A DNA stretch of 32,369 nucleotides, taken from the IMG/VR virus record IMGVR_UViG_3300045930_000231, positions 1 to 32,369 of that record. One strand, 5' to 3'. A program made the translations under genes and the position numbers. The notes beneath the pieces are model-generated. The model was not told the DNA's origin, searched no databases, and was given only the letters and a program-made list of their open reading frames with translations. Positions 12,611 through 21,222 of this stretch are shown here, piece after piece. The number at the start of each line of letters is the position of its first letter. Positions within the stretch are counted from its first letter, which is position 1. The DNA is from a virus.

Positions 12611-13117
12611 TCACCGCTCGTAGCTGGCGATGGGCCACGGAGGAAACTCGCGGCCCATCCATGCGTAGGGGTCGCAAGGACCCTTGTCGTCCATCATCCG
12701 GGCTCCCTTCAGCCCATCGATGTGTTGTTCAGACCGTCCCCCCAGCTGTCGTCCGTCTTCGTCGTAGGTGGCGTACCGGTCGAACAGTCTTCCGTCGGCG
12801 TTGCGTGGCAAACCGGCGGTGCAATATCTCGCGTTGGATCCGCCCTCCGCGTTGTAGGTTTGTGGCGCGACTCTGATGATCGGGTCGGTGGGCGGCACGG
12901 GCGGCAGCGGGTTCGGCGGAGTCGGGGTAACGATCGCTTCGTCGTGATCGTCTTTCAGGATCCGCAGCGTACGCTCCAGCTTTTCCAGCCAGTACCACTG
13001 CTCGAGCGACGCTGGTCGGTCACCGACCGGCCGGTACTTCACCGTCCCGAGCGAGATTTTCCTGACCCACGACACGAACCCAGACAGCCCGTCCTGGTAC
13101 CCGATCCTTTGTGCCAT
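12611..13117 (-). CDS. Hypothetical 168-aa protein of the tail/lysis junction
   Basis: The ATG at 13117 overlaps the stop of the peptidase gene as TGATG. The protein has an N-terminal helical part with many Trp/Tyr, a Pro-rich linker (TPTPPNPLPPVPPTDP), and a C-terminal part with scattered Cys and Trp. I do not recognise a family. Position suggests a virion or lysis accessory. There is no signal peptide or membrane segment. Confidence 0.7.
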   Translation of the reverse strand: MAQRIGYQDGLSGFVSWVRKISLGTVKYRPVGDRPASLEQWYWLEKLERTLRILKDDHDEAIVTPTPPNPLPPVPPTDPIIRVAPQTYNAEGGSNARYCTAGLPRNADGRLFDRYATYDEDGRQLGGRSEQHIDGLKGARMMDDKGPCDPYAWMGREFPPWPIASYER

Positions 13118-13692
13118 CACACCATCCCCTGTCTCAACTGGACACCGATCAGCGGCGCCCCATGCGTGTAGTCGTCATGCGCCACGAGATGCCTGCCGAT
13201 CAGCGGCCGCGCGTCGATCCCGAGGTGCACATGGTCACGCGCGTGCTCCGGACTGATCCGTGTCATGGTCGCGCCCTTCGCGAACCGCTTCCCCTGAGCC
13301 GGCACCGTCGTGATGTGCGCCACGTAGTACCGGATCCCGCTGGCGCCTTTCACGTAGAACGCGTCGCCGCCGCCGGCGGCGCTCGAGGTGTTGTCGTCGA
13401 CCACGCACACCTCCGGCGCAACCACGGCTTTGCCCGCGATCCAGCCGTCGTCGAACGCCGGCCACCCGAGCCCGGACGTGATGTGCGTGCAGTCCTGCAG
13501 CAGCACGCTCTTCCCGCCCGCAACGATCGGCCCCAACATCGGAACGAGCGACGCGGCAAGGTCGGCCTCCACCTCGTCGAGCAGGGTCATGGCGGTGCGC
13601 CAGTGCACCCCGTTCGGGTTGTAGCCGCGCGTGGTCCGCTTCAACGCCTGCTCGCACTCGACGAGCTTCGCCAGCCGTTGACGGTCGGTCAT
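13117..13692 (-). CDS. M23-like peptidase, probable endolysin
   Basis: The 191-aa protein has an N-terminal helical region (about 1-60) and then an M23-type lysostaphin fold: SGLGWPAFDDGW with D81/D82, GIRYYVAHI (H126), and RDHVHLGID with H154 and H156 near the C-terminus. The metal Asp and HxH pattern are visible, but the first His of the family (HxxxD) is not obvious; H70 may substitute. It should cut peptidoglycan peptides. The ATG at 13692 overlaps the tail-protein stop as ATGA. Holin-like genes follow downstream. Confidence 0.72.
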   Translation of the reverse strand: MTDRQRLAKLVECEQALKRTTRGYNPNGVHWRTAMTLLDEVEADLAASLVPMLGPIVAGGKSVLLQDCTHITSGLGWPAFDDGWIAGKAVVAPEVCVVDDNTSSAAGGGDAFYVKGASGIRYYVAHITTVPAQGKRFAKGATMTRISPEHARDHVHLGIDARPLIGRHLVAHDDYTHGAPLIGVQLRQGMV

Positions 13693-14951
13693 CTGACCCT
13701 CCGGTAGATCTGTGGTGTCCAAGGCGCCTCGAGGATCCCGAACGCGTGATAGTTCACAACGATCGAGCCGCCCGCCGCGGTTTCCAACGTGAAGTTCGAC
13801 CCGTTGATCTCGCCGACCGCCGTTTCCTCGCCGCCAGCGGTGCAGTGCGCCACCGCGACCGACCGTGACTGGAAGAACGAGCCGTCGTCTCCCATCACGA
13901 CGCACCCTTGATAGTCGGGATGCAACACCCCGAGCCCGTAACGCAGCTGTGCGCTGGACACGCTGACGTTGGCGCCGTTGACGGTGGAGAACATCACAAG
14001 CTGGAACTTGTTGAACCACGACGGCGAGCTCGTCGTGACGATGTCACCGACATCAGCGGGGGTCGTGACAACCGAACCGATCCCGTCGATACCGAGTACA
14101 GCGAGAACCTCGTGGCTTGTGAGGCTCGAATTGGTGGTGATGGTGACGGTGTCTCCGTGCAACGCCGTCGGCGTCGCGGTCACGTAGTCATCACCGATCG
14201 CTACGCCGGCGTCGCGAAGGTCGAAGCACACCCGGTTACCGGCGGTGCCGGAGTACTGGAACTGTTCGGTGAACCCTTCGCGGCCGAGCGGCCCGGACGG
14301 CAGACAGCCGGTGTGGCTCTCGGCCGACACGCGAGTCGTGGTGCTGACCGCGTCGCTTGGATAGTGCGCCGAACCGAAATGCAGCCACGAGTCACTGTTC
14401 GTTGTCACCTCGGCGAGCCCGCCGGTCGCTGGCCCGTTCAACCCGAGGATCGACCGGACCGCGAAGTTCACGTCGAAGTCACCTGACGTGTCCTGATCAT
14501 GGATGCCGGCCACGTCCATGTCGTCACTCACCGCCCACCAGTGGATAGGCCGGTCTGCGCCGGCTGCATGAGACACGGTGAGGGTGAAGCCGTCGCTGTC
14601 GAACGTGATCCCGTTTGCCCGGTAGTCGATCCCCGACGCGCTGGTCGTGTTCTGCATCCGGATCGGCGCGTTACCGGTGTGGCCGCTGAACCGGGTGTAG
14701 CCGATCGCGGTTCCGCCCGACCCCGTGTTGCCGGCGATCGAGATGCAGAACGTCTTGATGCCGACGCCGTCGTAGTCGTTCACACAGATCGAGAGGAACA
14801 GCCCCGGCCTTGTGACGCTGGTCAGCAACGTGTCTTCGGTCGCTTGGTTCGACCCGAACATCACGACCAGCGCGGGCTGGAACCCGACACCGGTGACCGA
14901 GTGGTCCCCGGTCGACGTCGGAAACAGAAACGAGCCGGCGGCGAACGCCAT
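13689..14951 (-). CDS. Putative tail tip/receptor-binding structural protein
   Basis: The 420-aa protein is Gly/Ser/Thr/Asp-rich with a beta-strand character and no signal peptide or coiled coil. It lies after the 154-aa protein and before the endolysin, where siphoviruses carry tail fibre or tip proteins. I do not recognise specific domains. The start at 14951 overlaps the previous stop as TGATG. Assignment rests on position and composition. Confidence 0.7.
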   Translation of the reverse strand: MAFAAGSFLFPTSTGDHSVTGVGFQPALVVMFGSNQATEDTLLTSVTRPGLFLSICVNDYDGVGIKTFCISIAGNTGSGGTAIGYTRFSGHTGNAPIRMQNTTSASGIDYRANGITFDSDGFTLTVSHAAGADRPIHWWAVSDDMDVAGIHDQDTSGDFDVNFAVRSILGLNGPATGGLAEVTTNSDSWLHFGSAHYPSDAVSTTTRVSAESHTGCLPSGPLGREGFTEQFQYSGTAGNRVCFDLRDAGVAIGDDYVTATPTALHGDTVTITTNSSLTSHEVLAVLGIDGIGSVVTTPADVGDIVTTSSPSWFNKFQLVMFSTVNGANVSVSSAQLRYGLGVLHPDYQGCVVMGDDGSFFQSRSVAVAHCTAGGEETAVGEINGSNFTLETAAGGSIVVNYHAFGILEAPWTPQIYRRVR

Positions 14952-15415
14952 CAGATGAGCGCGAACGCGAGGATCACGCCGAGCCCTTCCGCGTCGCCGT
15001 CCGCGGCGTCAACGTCAACCGCTACCCGGTCGCCGCGGTCAACGGGGCTGTGGCTGCCGATCACGGCGGGGGTCGCCGCCGTGTAGCTAGAGAACTCGGC
15101 CGCGTCGATCGTGACCTTGGTAGAGAGGAAGTCGTACGCCTGGGTGATGTTCCTGATTTGTACGGTGACCGCGCCGGCGGCGGACACGAACGCGGCTGCG
15201 TGAATGAGGCTGGTTTGGTCGAGGTCGTCAGGGATAGCGAATATGAACTTGGCGTCTCCGGTTGACACGATCACCGCCGTGTCGGGAAGCGCTCCGTCCA
15301 GTGCGTCACGGTCAGCGAAAACCTTGATCTCGTAGTGACCCAACGGGGGCGCGGGGTCGCTGCCACCAACGATGCGTGGCCGGTGTGTCCACGCGTGCTT
15401 GACGACGTCGGGCAT
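14951..15415 (-). CDS. Minor tail protein (small)
   Basis: A 154-aa protein of mixed beta character (HYEIKVFADRDALDGAL ... SLIHAAAFVSAAGAVTVQIRNI), typical of accessory tip proteins in actinophages that follow the baseplate protein. The start at 15415 overlaps the stop of the 439-aa gene by one base. It has no membrane segment, signal peptide or recognised motif. Function is inferred from location in the tail module. Confidence 0.68.
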   Translation of the reverse strand: MPDVVKHAWTHRPRIVGGSDPAPPLGHYEIKVFADRDALDGALPDTAVIVSTGDAKFIFAIPDDLDQTSLIHAAAFVSAAGAVTVQIRNITQAYDFLSTKVTIDAAEFSSYTAATPAVIGSHSPVDRGDRVAVDVDAADGDAEGLGVILAFALI

Positions 15416-16734
15416 TAGCTAGGGGCGCCGAAGATGTCGGTTGCGTAGAACTCGGCGGGCGACAGGTTCGGAGTCACCGTCACGATGTCGTAACCGGGTG
15501 TCCCGACGCGGCACTCACCCGAGATTCCCTCAATGAAGAATTCGGCGTCGGTGAGTCCGGCCTCGTCGACCCACATGTGGATCACGTCCGAGATGTCCAT
15601 GCGGGTCAGGATCTCCCACGTGTCCGCGGCACCGGTCCAATCAGGGTGATACGACTTGAACGTCACGCGTTCGATGTTCTTCCGAGGTTCCGCGAGGTTC
15701 GTGACGTAGAACGTGCCGAACAGCTCGCACTCGTCAGCGCCGGTGTTGCCGTTCGTTTTGTGCTCCTTGATGATCAACGCCGGTGCTTCTCGGCCCCGCA
15801 GCCCGTAGGCGGAAATGGACGTCGCGTCCGTCTTCGTCATGGTCGCGATCAGCGACGGAGGGAAGTCACGTGCCTGCTGTGTCAGTTCGGGCCACGCCGC
15901 GAAACTGTTGACGATCCGGGCGCGTGGGCGGTTGTATTGGAACTCACGGATGTGCGCGCGCCCGGTAATGACGTCTTCGCGGGTCGCGGCCTCCCACCGA
16001 GTGAACGTCCATTCCGCGCCGCTCGAGGTTGTGTCCGGGTCGATCTTCGCGAATCGTCCGTGGAACACCTCGCGGCCGTACCGGTCGCAATACACGTTCG
16101 CGAGACCCAACGGGAACTCGGCGTCGGCGGCGTCACGCATCGCCCCCAATATGTCGTCGTCAGGGTCATACACGGTTTCGTGCACGTTCACGTTCCCGGT
16201 GAAATGCACGTACATGGACGAGGCGAGTCCCGCGTCGGACGCGAGGTCGTCCAGCCGTCCGTCCACCGGGCCGTCCTCGTAGAACACGACACCGTCCATG
16301 CCAGCGGGCAGCACGTCACCGAACGTCCCGACCACCATCTTTACGCCCGCCAGGTAATCCAGGATGTCGACGCAGTCGAGCTGAACGTTCGTAAGCGTCG
16401 GAGCTCCCGGCGACGGGCTCCCATGGGCGTCGTCGATGTGTCCGCGAAACACCGGCTCCCACGCGGCCGCGACGGGGTCGTACAGCTGCAACATGATCTG
16501 GAGTCCGATGAAGTCCTCGGACGCGAAGGTTCCGTTGCGGTCGTGGAAGTAGACGCGGGCGGTGCCGGTGTTCGTGACGTCGAACTCGGACTGCCGTCCG
16601 CGCTGCCAGTCGAACCCGCCGCACCGGCACGCCGACAGTTCGTCGTATCGCGTCCATGACGGCTCAGCCACCAACGGCCCGGCTGCGGTGGCGATCAAAA
16701 CGCGCCCAGCGCCAGGGGAGGCGTCGACCGCCAC
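15415..16734 (-). CDS. Minor tail/baseplate protein
   Basis: The 439-aa protein directly follows the tape measure gene, the slot of distal tail or tail-associated proteins. Its N-terminus (about 25-130) looks like a beta-rich Dit-type segment, with Cys-rich ACRCGG; the rest is mixed alpha/beta. The GTG at 16734 is immediately after the tape measure stop. I do not recognise catalytic motifs. It probably forms the tail tip hub or adaptor. Confidence 0.75.
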   Translation of the reverse strand: MAVDASPGAGRVLIATAAGPLVAEPSWTRYDELSACRCGGFDWQRGRQSEFDVTNTGTARVYFHDRNGTFASEDFIGLQIMLQLYDPVAAAWEPVFRGHIDDAHGSPSPGAPTLTNVQLDCVDILDYLAGVKMVVGTFGDVLPAGMDGVVFYEDGPVDGRLDDLASDAGLASSMYVHFTGNVNVHETVYDPDDDILGAMRDAADAEFPLGLANVYCDRYGREVFHGRFAKIDPDTTSSGAEWTFTRWEAATREDVITGRAHIREFQYNRPRARIVNSFAAWPELTQQARDFPPSLIATMTKTDATSISAYGLRGREAPALIIKEHKTNGNTGADECELFGTFYVTNLAEPRKNIERVTFKSYHPDWTGAADTWEILTRMDISDVIHMWVDEAGLTDAEFFIEGISGECRVGTPGYDIVTVTPNLSPAEFYATDIFGAPS

Positions 16735-18813
16735 CTACACGCCCGAGTTGGGGCCGCGCTTCTGCTTCGGGTTGCGGCGACGCTGCTTCTGCTGGCTGCG
16801 CGTCACCGACCGTGCGACCGGCTCACCGTCAAGCTCCACCCTTACGTGGCTCTCGACGATCGTGGGGGGAACCACGAACCGGCCTGTTGGCCTTGTGCCG
16901 CCACCGGCCAACGCGAGACCTGCGCTGTTGAACGACGACAACCGCGCGCGGAGCTCCCGTTCCATGTCCGGCCCAAGCCCCAACCCGGCGAGCAACTTGT
17001 TCGCGTTGAGCGACGTCGTGGCCGTCCGTGGACCCTGGCTCAGTTCTTTCTGTCCCTGCGTGACGGTCTTGATCAGGTCGTTGATCACCGACCGTGTCTC
17101 CGCGGTCAGGTTCTTTCCCTCTTTGCGGATCAGGTTCCGCGCGAGCTTCAACCGGTCGACCAGCTTCGATGACACGTCAAGCTCGCCCGACTGGATCCTC
17201 CGCAGCGCTCCGTCAATCCGGGCCTGCAGATTCTTGATCCCGGGGATGATCTCGTCGCCTGTCGCGGACAGCCCGAGCGCACGGAACTGCTGTCGCTGCC
17301 GTGCGGCGGCGTTCGCTGCCCTCCGGTTCTCGGTGATCTGCCGTCCGGTGTCGAGGATCTCCCGTTCAACCTGGACGAGTTGGCGTTGCGCGTTGATGAC
17401 ATCGACGCCGGCTGCGATCTGCCGCTCCAGCCCCACCTTGAGCGCCTGTCGCGCCGCGAGGTCGTCGCGCAGCGTCCGGTTCAACGCGGCCCGGTCAACA
17501 CCGAGCTCGAGCCCGGCGATCAGATCCTGGAAGAAGGTGTCCTGCCTCTGTTTGGCCGCGTCGGCGGCGATCCTGCGCTTCCCCTCCCGTACCGTGTCGT
17601 TGACCTGCTTCCGGGCGGCATTGATGAACACGTCGATTGCGTCCTTGATCCCGGTCGCGGCCGGGCTTGGGCCACGGAACCCGCGGGGCTGCACGGCCTT
17701 CGCGAACCGTTCGGGTATCGCGTTGACCGCGGCCGCGTAGTCCTTCACGCCCTGGTCGACGGCGTCGTCGACTTCGTCTTGTCCGTCTGAGAACGCTTCC
17801 TTGATCCGCAACGCGATCGCATGAGCGAAGAACGGGTTCAGCGGCGTGAACTTCAGCTTTCCGGCCACGTCACCGGCCAGGTCGCCGACCCTCGAACCGC
17901 CGATCGTCACCACGAACGGGATCTCGATCTCCGGGATCCGCAGCTTCGCAAGCGCGTTCAGCCCGTCGGCCAGCAACAGCGCACCGGAAGTCGCGTCGTT
18001 CAGATTCTCAACCAGCCGCGTCATGACCGGCAGCAGCAACTGCCCCATGTTCGCCTGCAGGTCGCGTGTCCGTGCCGACAGGATCCGCTGCTGGTTCGCG
18101 AGACCTTCGGACGTGCGTTCGAAGTCGCCCTGCTGCTTGTTCGTTTGCCGCAGGATGATGTTCCAACGCGCCATGATCTTCTCGCCCTGCGTGAGTTCCT
18201 TCGCTGACTTCTTCCCGGACGCGGCCATCGCCTCCGCGCTAACCGCGGCCTCTGTAAGGAACACCTGGAACCGCCGCAACGGCTCGATCTCGCCTGACAG
18301 TCCGGACCGCAGCGCGTTCAGAGCGTCGTCAACAGTGGTGTTATTGAACGACGCCAGATCGGCGGCGAGCTGCACAACCGCTTTCGACAGCCGCGCCGCG
18401 TCGGCGGTTGACCTGCCGGCCTGGTCGAACATCGCGCCGAACGTGGACGCTGCCGCCAACGCCTCGTCACGGGCTATCCCGATGCTGCTCGCCGTTGTTT
18501 TCGACCAGTCCTCGATGGCGTCGGCCGAATCGCCGAACACGACCGCGGTCTTGCTCATCTGTTCCTGCAGGTTCGAAGCGACGTCGATCGCGGCCCGCAT
18601 CTGCCCCAACACCTCTGACGTGATAACCGCGCCGCCGAACCCCGCCGCGGCCCCGGTCGCGAACCCCTTCAACGACCGGGTCGCCTTGTCCGCTTTCGTT
18701 CCGACGGTCTGGACGTCCCTTCCGAACTGGCCGGTTGCGCGGTTCGCCTGCGCAAACGACCGCTCCAACCCCTTCGTGTCACCGAGGATCCTGACGAGCA
18801 GGTCGTTAGCCAT
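16735..18813 (-). CDS. Tape measure protein
   Basis: The 692-aa protein is mostly helical, with an N-terminal tape-measure region (LKGFATGAAAGFGGAV ... VVFGDSADAIEDWSKTTASSIG), a hydrophobic stretch near residues 265-300 and a long coiled-coil, Arg/Gln-rich part, ending in a basic tail. It sets the tail length; at about 0.15 nm per residue the tail would be near 100 nm, a siphovirus value. The ATG at 18813 overlaps the gp10-like stop by 8 bases. It is short for an actinophage tape measure, in keeping with the 32-kb genome. Confidence 0.93.
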   Translation of the reverse strand: MANDLLVRILGDTKGLERSFAQANRATGQFGRDVQTVGTKADKATRSLKGFATGAAAGFGGAVITSEVLGQMRAAIDVASNLQEQMSKTAVVFGDSADAIEDWSKTTASSIGIARDEALAAASTFGAMFDQAGRSTADAARLSKAVVQLAADLASFNNTTVDDALNALRSGLSGEIEPLRRFQVFLTEAAVSAEAMAASGKKSAKELTQGEKIMARWNIILRQTNKQQGDFERTSEGLANQQRILSARTRDLQANMGQLLLPVMTRLVENLNDATSGALLLADGLNALAKLRIPEIEIPFVVTIGGSRVGDLAGDVAGKLKFTPLNPFFAHAIALRIKEAFSDGQDEVDDAVDQGVKDYAAAVNAIPERFAKAVQPRGFRGPSPAATGIKDAIDVFINAARKQVNDTVREGKRRIAADAAKQRQDTFFQDLIAGLELGVDRAALNRTLRDDLAARQALKVGLERQIAAGVDVINAQRQLVQVEREILDTGRQITENRRAANAAARQRQQFRALGLSATGDEIIPGIKNLQARIDGALRRIQSGELDVSSKLVDRLKLARNLIRKEGKNLTAETRSVINDLIKTVTQGQKELSQGPRTATTSLNANKLLAGLGLGPDMERELRARLSSFNSAGLALAGGGTRPTGRFVVPPTIVESHVRVELDGEPVARSVTRSQQKQRRRNPKQKRGPNSGV

Positions 18814-19213
18814 ACCGCTCCCACACCGCCTTCACCTCGCCGAGCATCAGGTCCAACCGTCTGATCACCCGGTCACGGTTGCGGGCCAACGCAAAGTCCA
18901 TCCGTGGCCCGAGCACATCCTTGAACCTGCGGCGCCGATACCGCTGGTTGCCTCGGCCCTTAGAGCCTCGTTCGGCGGGCGCGACATACACGACCGTGCC
19001 GGCGACGATCCCGGTGCGCATCCGTGTCCAGTCCGTCGTCCGGTTCGTCGTCATGTGGCTGATCGTGGTTGCCGCCAACGTTTGCGCGTCTGAACGGACG
19101 GGCTGTGCGGCTTCCGTCAGCGCGTCCCGCAAGTCCTCCCGCAACGCCCGGTCCGCCGCAGTGAACGCACGCTGCAGCTCGGCGAGCCCTTCGACCCGAA
19201 TCGCGTCAGCCAC
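18806..19213 (-). CDS. HK97 gp10-like tail completion protein
   Basis: The 135-aa protein has the family pattern: RVEGLAELQRAFTAADRAL, LTEAAQPV, later YVAPAERGSKGRG and an Arg-rich C-terminal helix. HK97 gp10-like proteins help complete the head-tail or tail joint. They usually lie upstream of the major tail protein; here the gene is between the tail assembly chaperone and tape measure, which is unusual. The GTG at 19213 overlaps the end of the -1 frame chaperone product by 8 bases. Confidence 0.72.
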   Translation of the reverse strand: MADAIRVEGLAELQRAFTAADRALREDLRDALTEAAQPVRSDAQTLAATTISHMTTNRTTDWTRMRTGIVAGTVVYVAPAERGSKGRGNQRYRRRRFKDVLGPRMDFALARNRDRVIRRLDLMLGEVKAVWERYG

Positions 19214-19475
19214 GCTGATACAGACCCTCGAACATCACCGTGGCACCAAGCAGCTCGGCGGGCGTCAACTCGCCCACCTCGTCAGGTTGGACGTGAAGGA
19301 TGTGACCGACCTCGAACTGGTAGTAGGTCACGGGGTTGCGGCCAATTTCGCCGAACCGGTCTCGGAAGTCCTCCCAGAACTGTGCTCGTTCGGCTTCGTC
19401 GTATCGCTGCTCGAGCGCGAGCCGGTCGGCGATGATCCGCCGTTCCCGCTCGCCGACGTAGGAGGGATCTCGTCC
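19206..19475 (-). CDS. Frameshift extension (GT-type) of the tail assembly chaperone
   Basis: The -1 frame relative to the chaperone is open from after a TGA at 19478-19476 to a TGA at 19208-19206. It has no start codon at its head, so it is reached by frameshifting. Its product, about 85 residues (from SYVGERERRIIADRL to GLYQRG), is a charged, well-formed protein with an Arg/Glu helix and a hydrophobic C-terminal part. A shift near 19463 would give a fusion of about 191 aa, the usual longer chaperone that recruits the tape measure. Confidence 0.8.
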   Translation of the reverse strand, partial: GRDPSYVGERERRIIADRLALEQRYDEAERAQFWEDFRDRFGEIGRNPVTYYQFEVGHILHVQPDEVGELTPAELLGATVMFEGLYQRG

Positions 19476-19780
19476 TCAGCCTCTTCCTGGTCGCCAACCA
19501 GGGTGACGCTGTTCCCCGTATAGGGGTGTTCGGCCATGTCGTCGGCGACGGCCTGCCAGTTCTCCCGCGGGAACTTCCGGTTGCGCGCCATCGCGATCAC
19601 CGCCAAAGACACGAACAAATCGGGATCCTGGCCGGCGAACCCCTCCGCGATCGTCGTCGGCATATAGCCGCTAATGCTTTTGATCCAGTGCCATTCGCGG
19701 GCGTTGAACACGCGGTCGTTGTCTCCGAGGTCGTAGGTGCCGTCCCAACGGCCCATGTTCGCGACGATGATGCTCGACAT
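19328..19780 (-). CDS. Tail assembly chaperone (G-type product)
   Basis: The 150-aa protein sits between the major tail and tape measure genes, the chaperone slot. Residues 1-106 look folded (REWHWIKSISGYMPTTI, DLFVSLAVIAMARN), while the last 43 residues are low-complexity Ser/Thr/Gly, the shadow of the overlapping frame. That supports the view that the true long product continues in the -1 frame. The ATG at 19780 has GGGAGAAG upstream. Confidence 0.85.
   Translation of the reverse strand: MSSIIVANMGRWDGTYDLGDNDRVFNAREWHWIKSISGYMPTTIAEGFAGQDPDLFVSLAVIAMARNRKFPRENWQAVADDMAEHPYTGNSVTLVGDQEEAEDEIPPTSASGNGGSSPTGSRSSSDTTKPNEHSSGRTSETGSAKLAATP
19461..19468 (-). other. Candidate -1 frameshift site
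   Basis: In the chaperone frame the codons are ATC CCT CCT; after the first CCT the ribosome could slip back one base, so tRNA-Pro re-pairs with CCC and the next codon becomes TCC. The site lies 11-17 bases after the last -1-frame stop, so it is at the start of the permitted window (19475-19328). It is not a perfect X XXY YYZ heptamer, so the exact point is uncertain. Confidence 0.45.
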
Positions 19781-19809
19781 CTCTTCTCCCTATGCACGTA
19801 GGTCGCAGA

Positions 19810-19837
19810 GCACCGGGTCGCGTGCACAACCCGGTGC
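19810..19837 (-). terminator. Hairpin after the major tail protein gene
   Basis: GCACCGGGT (19810-19818) and ACCCGGTGC (19829-19837) form a perfect 9-bp stem with a 10-base loop, 14 bases past the major tail protein stop and before the chaperone. There is no T-run. It could reduce readthrough or protect the 3' end of an abundant mRNA. Confidence 0.6.
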
Positions 19838-19851
19838 CCCACGCTTGTCGG

Positions 19852-20268
19852 TTACGTCCAGTTCCCGACCGTGATCCCGGTAGCGTCCGCCGGGTCAGCC
19901 GTGAACGGCATCACCGACACGCCGCCAACCGTGTTCGTCGGACCGAACGTGTTGATCACACAGTTCCCGCTGTAAATCTCGCGGGTCGCGTCCACCAGCC
20001 CGTCCGGCTGCCACGTGATCACGCACGTCGTCTTGGCCGCGTGCAACGGCTGAACGATCAGCCCGAGTTCCTCGGTGTAGAACGCCTCGCCGACGAACTG
20101 TTGTTCCGTCACACCCGGAAGCGTCTCCCGGTTGCCGGTCGCCGAGAACCCCGTCACGTCCTCGGTCGTGTTGGTGGACGAGAGTCCGAACTCGCGGAAC
20201 GAGTTGGACACGTCCGTGCCGTCAATGGTGATCTTGTCGTGACGGCTGATCTTCTTCGTGTATGCCAC
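19852..20268 (-). CDS. Major tail (tube) protein
   Basis: The 138-aa protein is beta-rich (KISRHDKITIDGTDVSNSF, TEEDVTGFSATGNRE-like segments) and lies just before a hairpin and the chaperone genes, the standard place of the tail tube subunit. A strong AAAGGAG lies upstream of the GTG at 20268. The size is at the small end for siphovirus tube proteins. A hairpin follows the gene, as also after the capsid gene. The upstream enzymes may modify it; that is inference. Confidence 0.8.
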   Translation of the reverse strand: MAYTKKISRHDKITIDGTDVSNSFREFGLSSTNTTEDVTGFSATGNRETLPGVTEQQFVGEAFYTEELGLIVQPLHAAKTTCVITWQPDGLVDATREIYSGNCVINTFGPTNTVGGVSVMPFTADPADATGITVGNWT

Positions 20269-20272
20269 GGTC

Positions 20273-20482
20273 CTACTCCTTTCCCTGCTTCGATTGCCAG
20301 CCGTCCGGCAGTGTCCAACTACCCGGCTGCACTTCCGGCGTGATGACCCGCAGCAACTTGATGTCGCCGCGGGCGATCGCCCTCGCTTCGGCGCCCCTGT
20401 CGAGGCGCGCCTCGAACACCGACCCGGGCGAATGCCCGCGGTACTCCCGTTTCCCGACCACCCGGTATTCGCCCATCGTCAC
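20273..20482 (-). CDS. Small protein before the major tail gene
   Basis: The 69-aa protein begins YRVVGKREYRGHSPGSVFEA and has a basic, SH3-like beta character, a common short actinophage protein found in the head-tail region. The GTG at 20482 overlaps the glycosyltransferase stop as GTGA; the ATG at 20476 is a second candidate. It ends four bases before the major tail start. It may be a head/tail accessory; no function is known. Confidence 0.68.
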   Translation of the reverse strand: MTMGEYRVVGKREYRGHSPGSVFEARLDRGAEARAIARGDIKLLRVITPEVQPGSWTLPDGWQSKQGKE

Positions 20483-21222
20483 GCCGCCACCAACGCGCCG
20501 TGGTACGCGCGCATCTCGTCGAGCGCTTCGGCGGGATACAGGTCGGCGAGCTCGTCGAACGGATCACCGAGCGACGCCCCACGCCAGCGCGTCGTTACCG
20601 TGTCGAAGCTGTTGACGTTCTCCGCGGACTTCCAGTCCACGATCTGCCGCGGGTCGGACGTCCGGTGCTCAACCCGCAACTGAGGGTAGGCGCGCTGCAT
20701 GTTGACGAGGATGCTCGTGTCGCACCCGCGCGGCCTGTCCTCGTCCGCCGGCCGGTACTTCAAGATCCGCAGCAGCGAGCGTGGCCAGATGCGGATACCC
20801 GCGCCGCCGGGGTACGTCAGGTGGCACGCCTGGATGTCGCGCCCGTCCTCGCGCACGAATGACATGTGCGGGAACCCGACCACGGTACGCGTGTCAGGGA
20901 GGTCGACGAACAGCCGCCAGTCCACCCAGTCGTCGGTGCCGCAGGGCACCACGTAGTCCGCGGGATACTTGTTGTAGGTGGGATCCATGGCGAGCTGTAT
21001 CCCGTCGTTGAACTTGCGGGACAGGAACCGGTTGTCACGACGAACGATCCCGAACCCCAGCTCGTGGGCGGTGTCCATGTTCTCGTCGTCGGCGATCACC
21101 ACGGCGGTCGCCTCGACGCCCTCCTGTTCGAGCGCGTCACAGGTGCGGCGCAACTGGCGGAGACAGATGCGGGCGAGCTCCAGCCTCCCGTGAGCCGGGA
21201 CAACGAACCACAGGCTTTGCAT
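20479..21222 (-). CDS. GT-A fold glycosyltransferase-like protein
   Basis: The 247-aa protein opens with a nucleotide-sugar-type strand (LWFVVPAHGRLELARICL), then ADDEN (about 45-49) and a probable DxD/DDW motif, D97-D98, in VPCGTDDWVDW. This is the layout of GT2-like enzymes. The substrate cannot be told. It is the last of four enzyme genes placed between the tail terminator and major tail protein. It is preceded by a deacetylase and followed by GTGA. A role in glycosylating the virion or modifying the host cell wall is inferred. Confidence 0.75.
   Translation of the reverse strand: MQSLWFVVPAHGRLELARICLRQLRRTCDALEQEGVEATAVVIADDENMDTAHELGFGIVRRDNRFLSRKFNDGIQLAMDPTYNKYPADYVVPCGTDDWVDWRLFVDLPDTRTVVGFPHMSFVREDGRDIQACHLTYPGGAGIRIWPRSLLRILKYRPADEDRPRGCDTSILVNMQRAYPQLRVEHRTSDPRQIVDWKSAENVNSFDTVTTRWRGASLGDPFDELADLYPAEALDEMRAYHGALVAA

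Noticed and set aside
15577-16659. Plus-strand frame of 360 codons
   Set aside because: Antisense to the minor tail gene; no homology-like pattern, no ribosome site, shadow composition.
19282-19497. 71-codon +1 frame in the tail chaperone region
   Set aside because: Arg-rich shadow sequence; the -1 frame gives a far more protein-like product ending exactly at the next gene.
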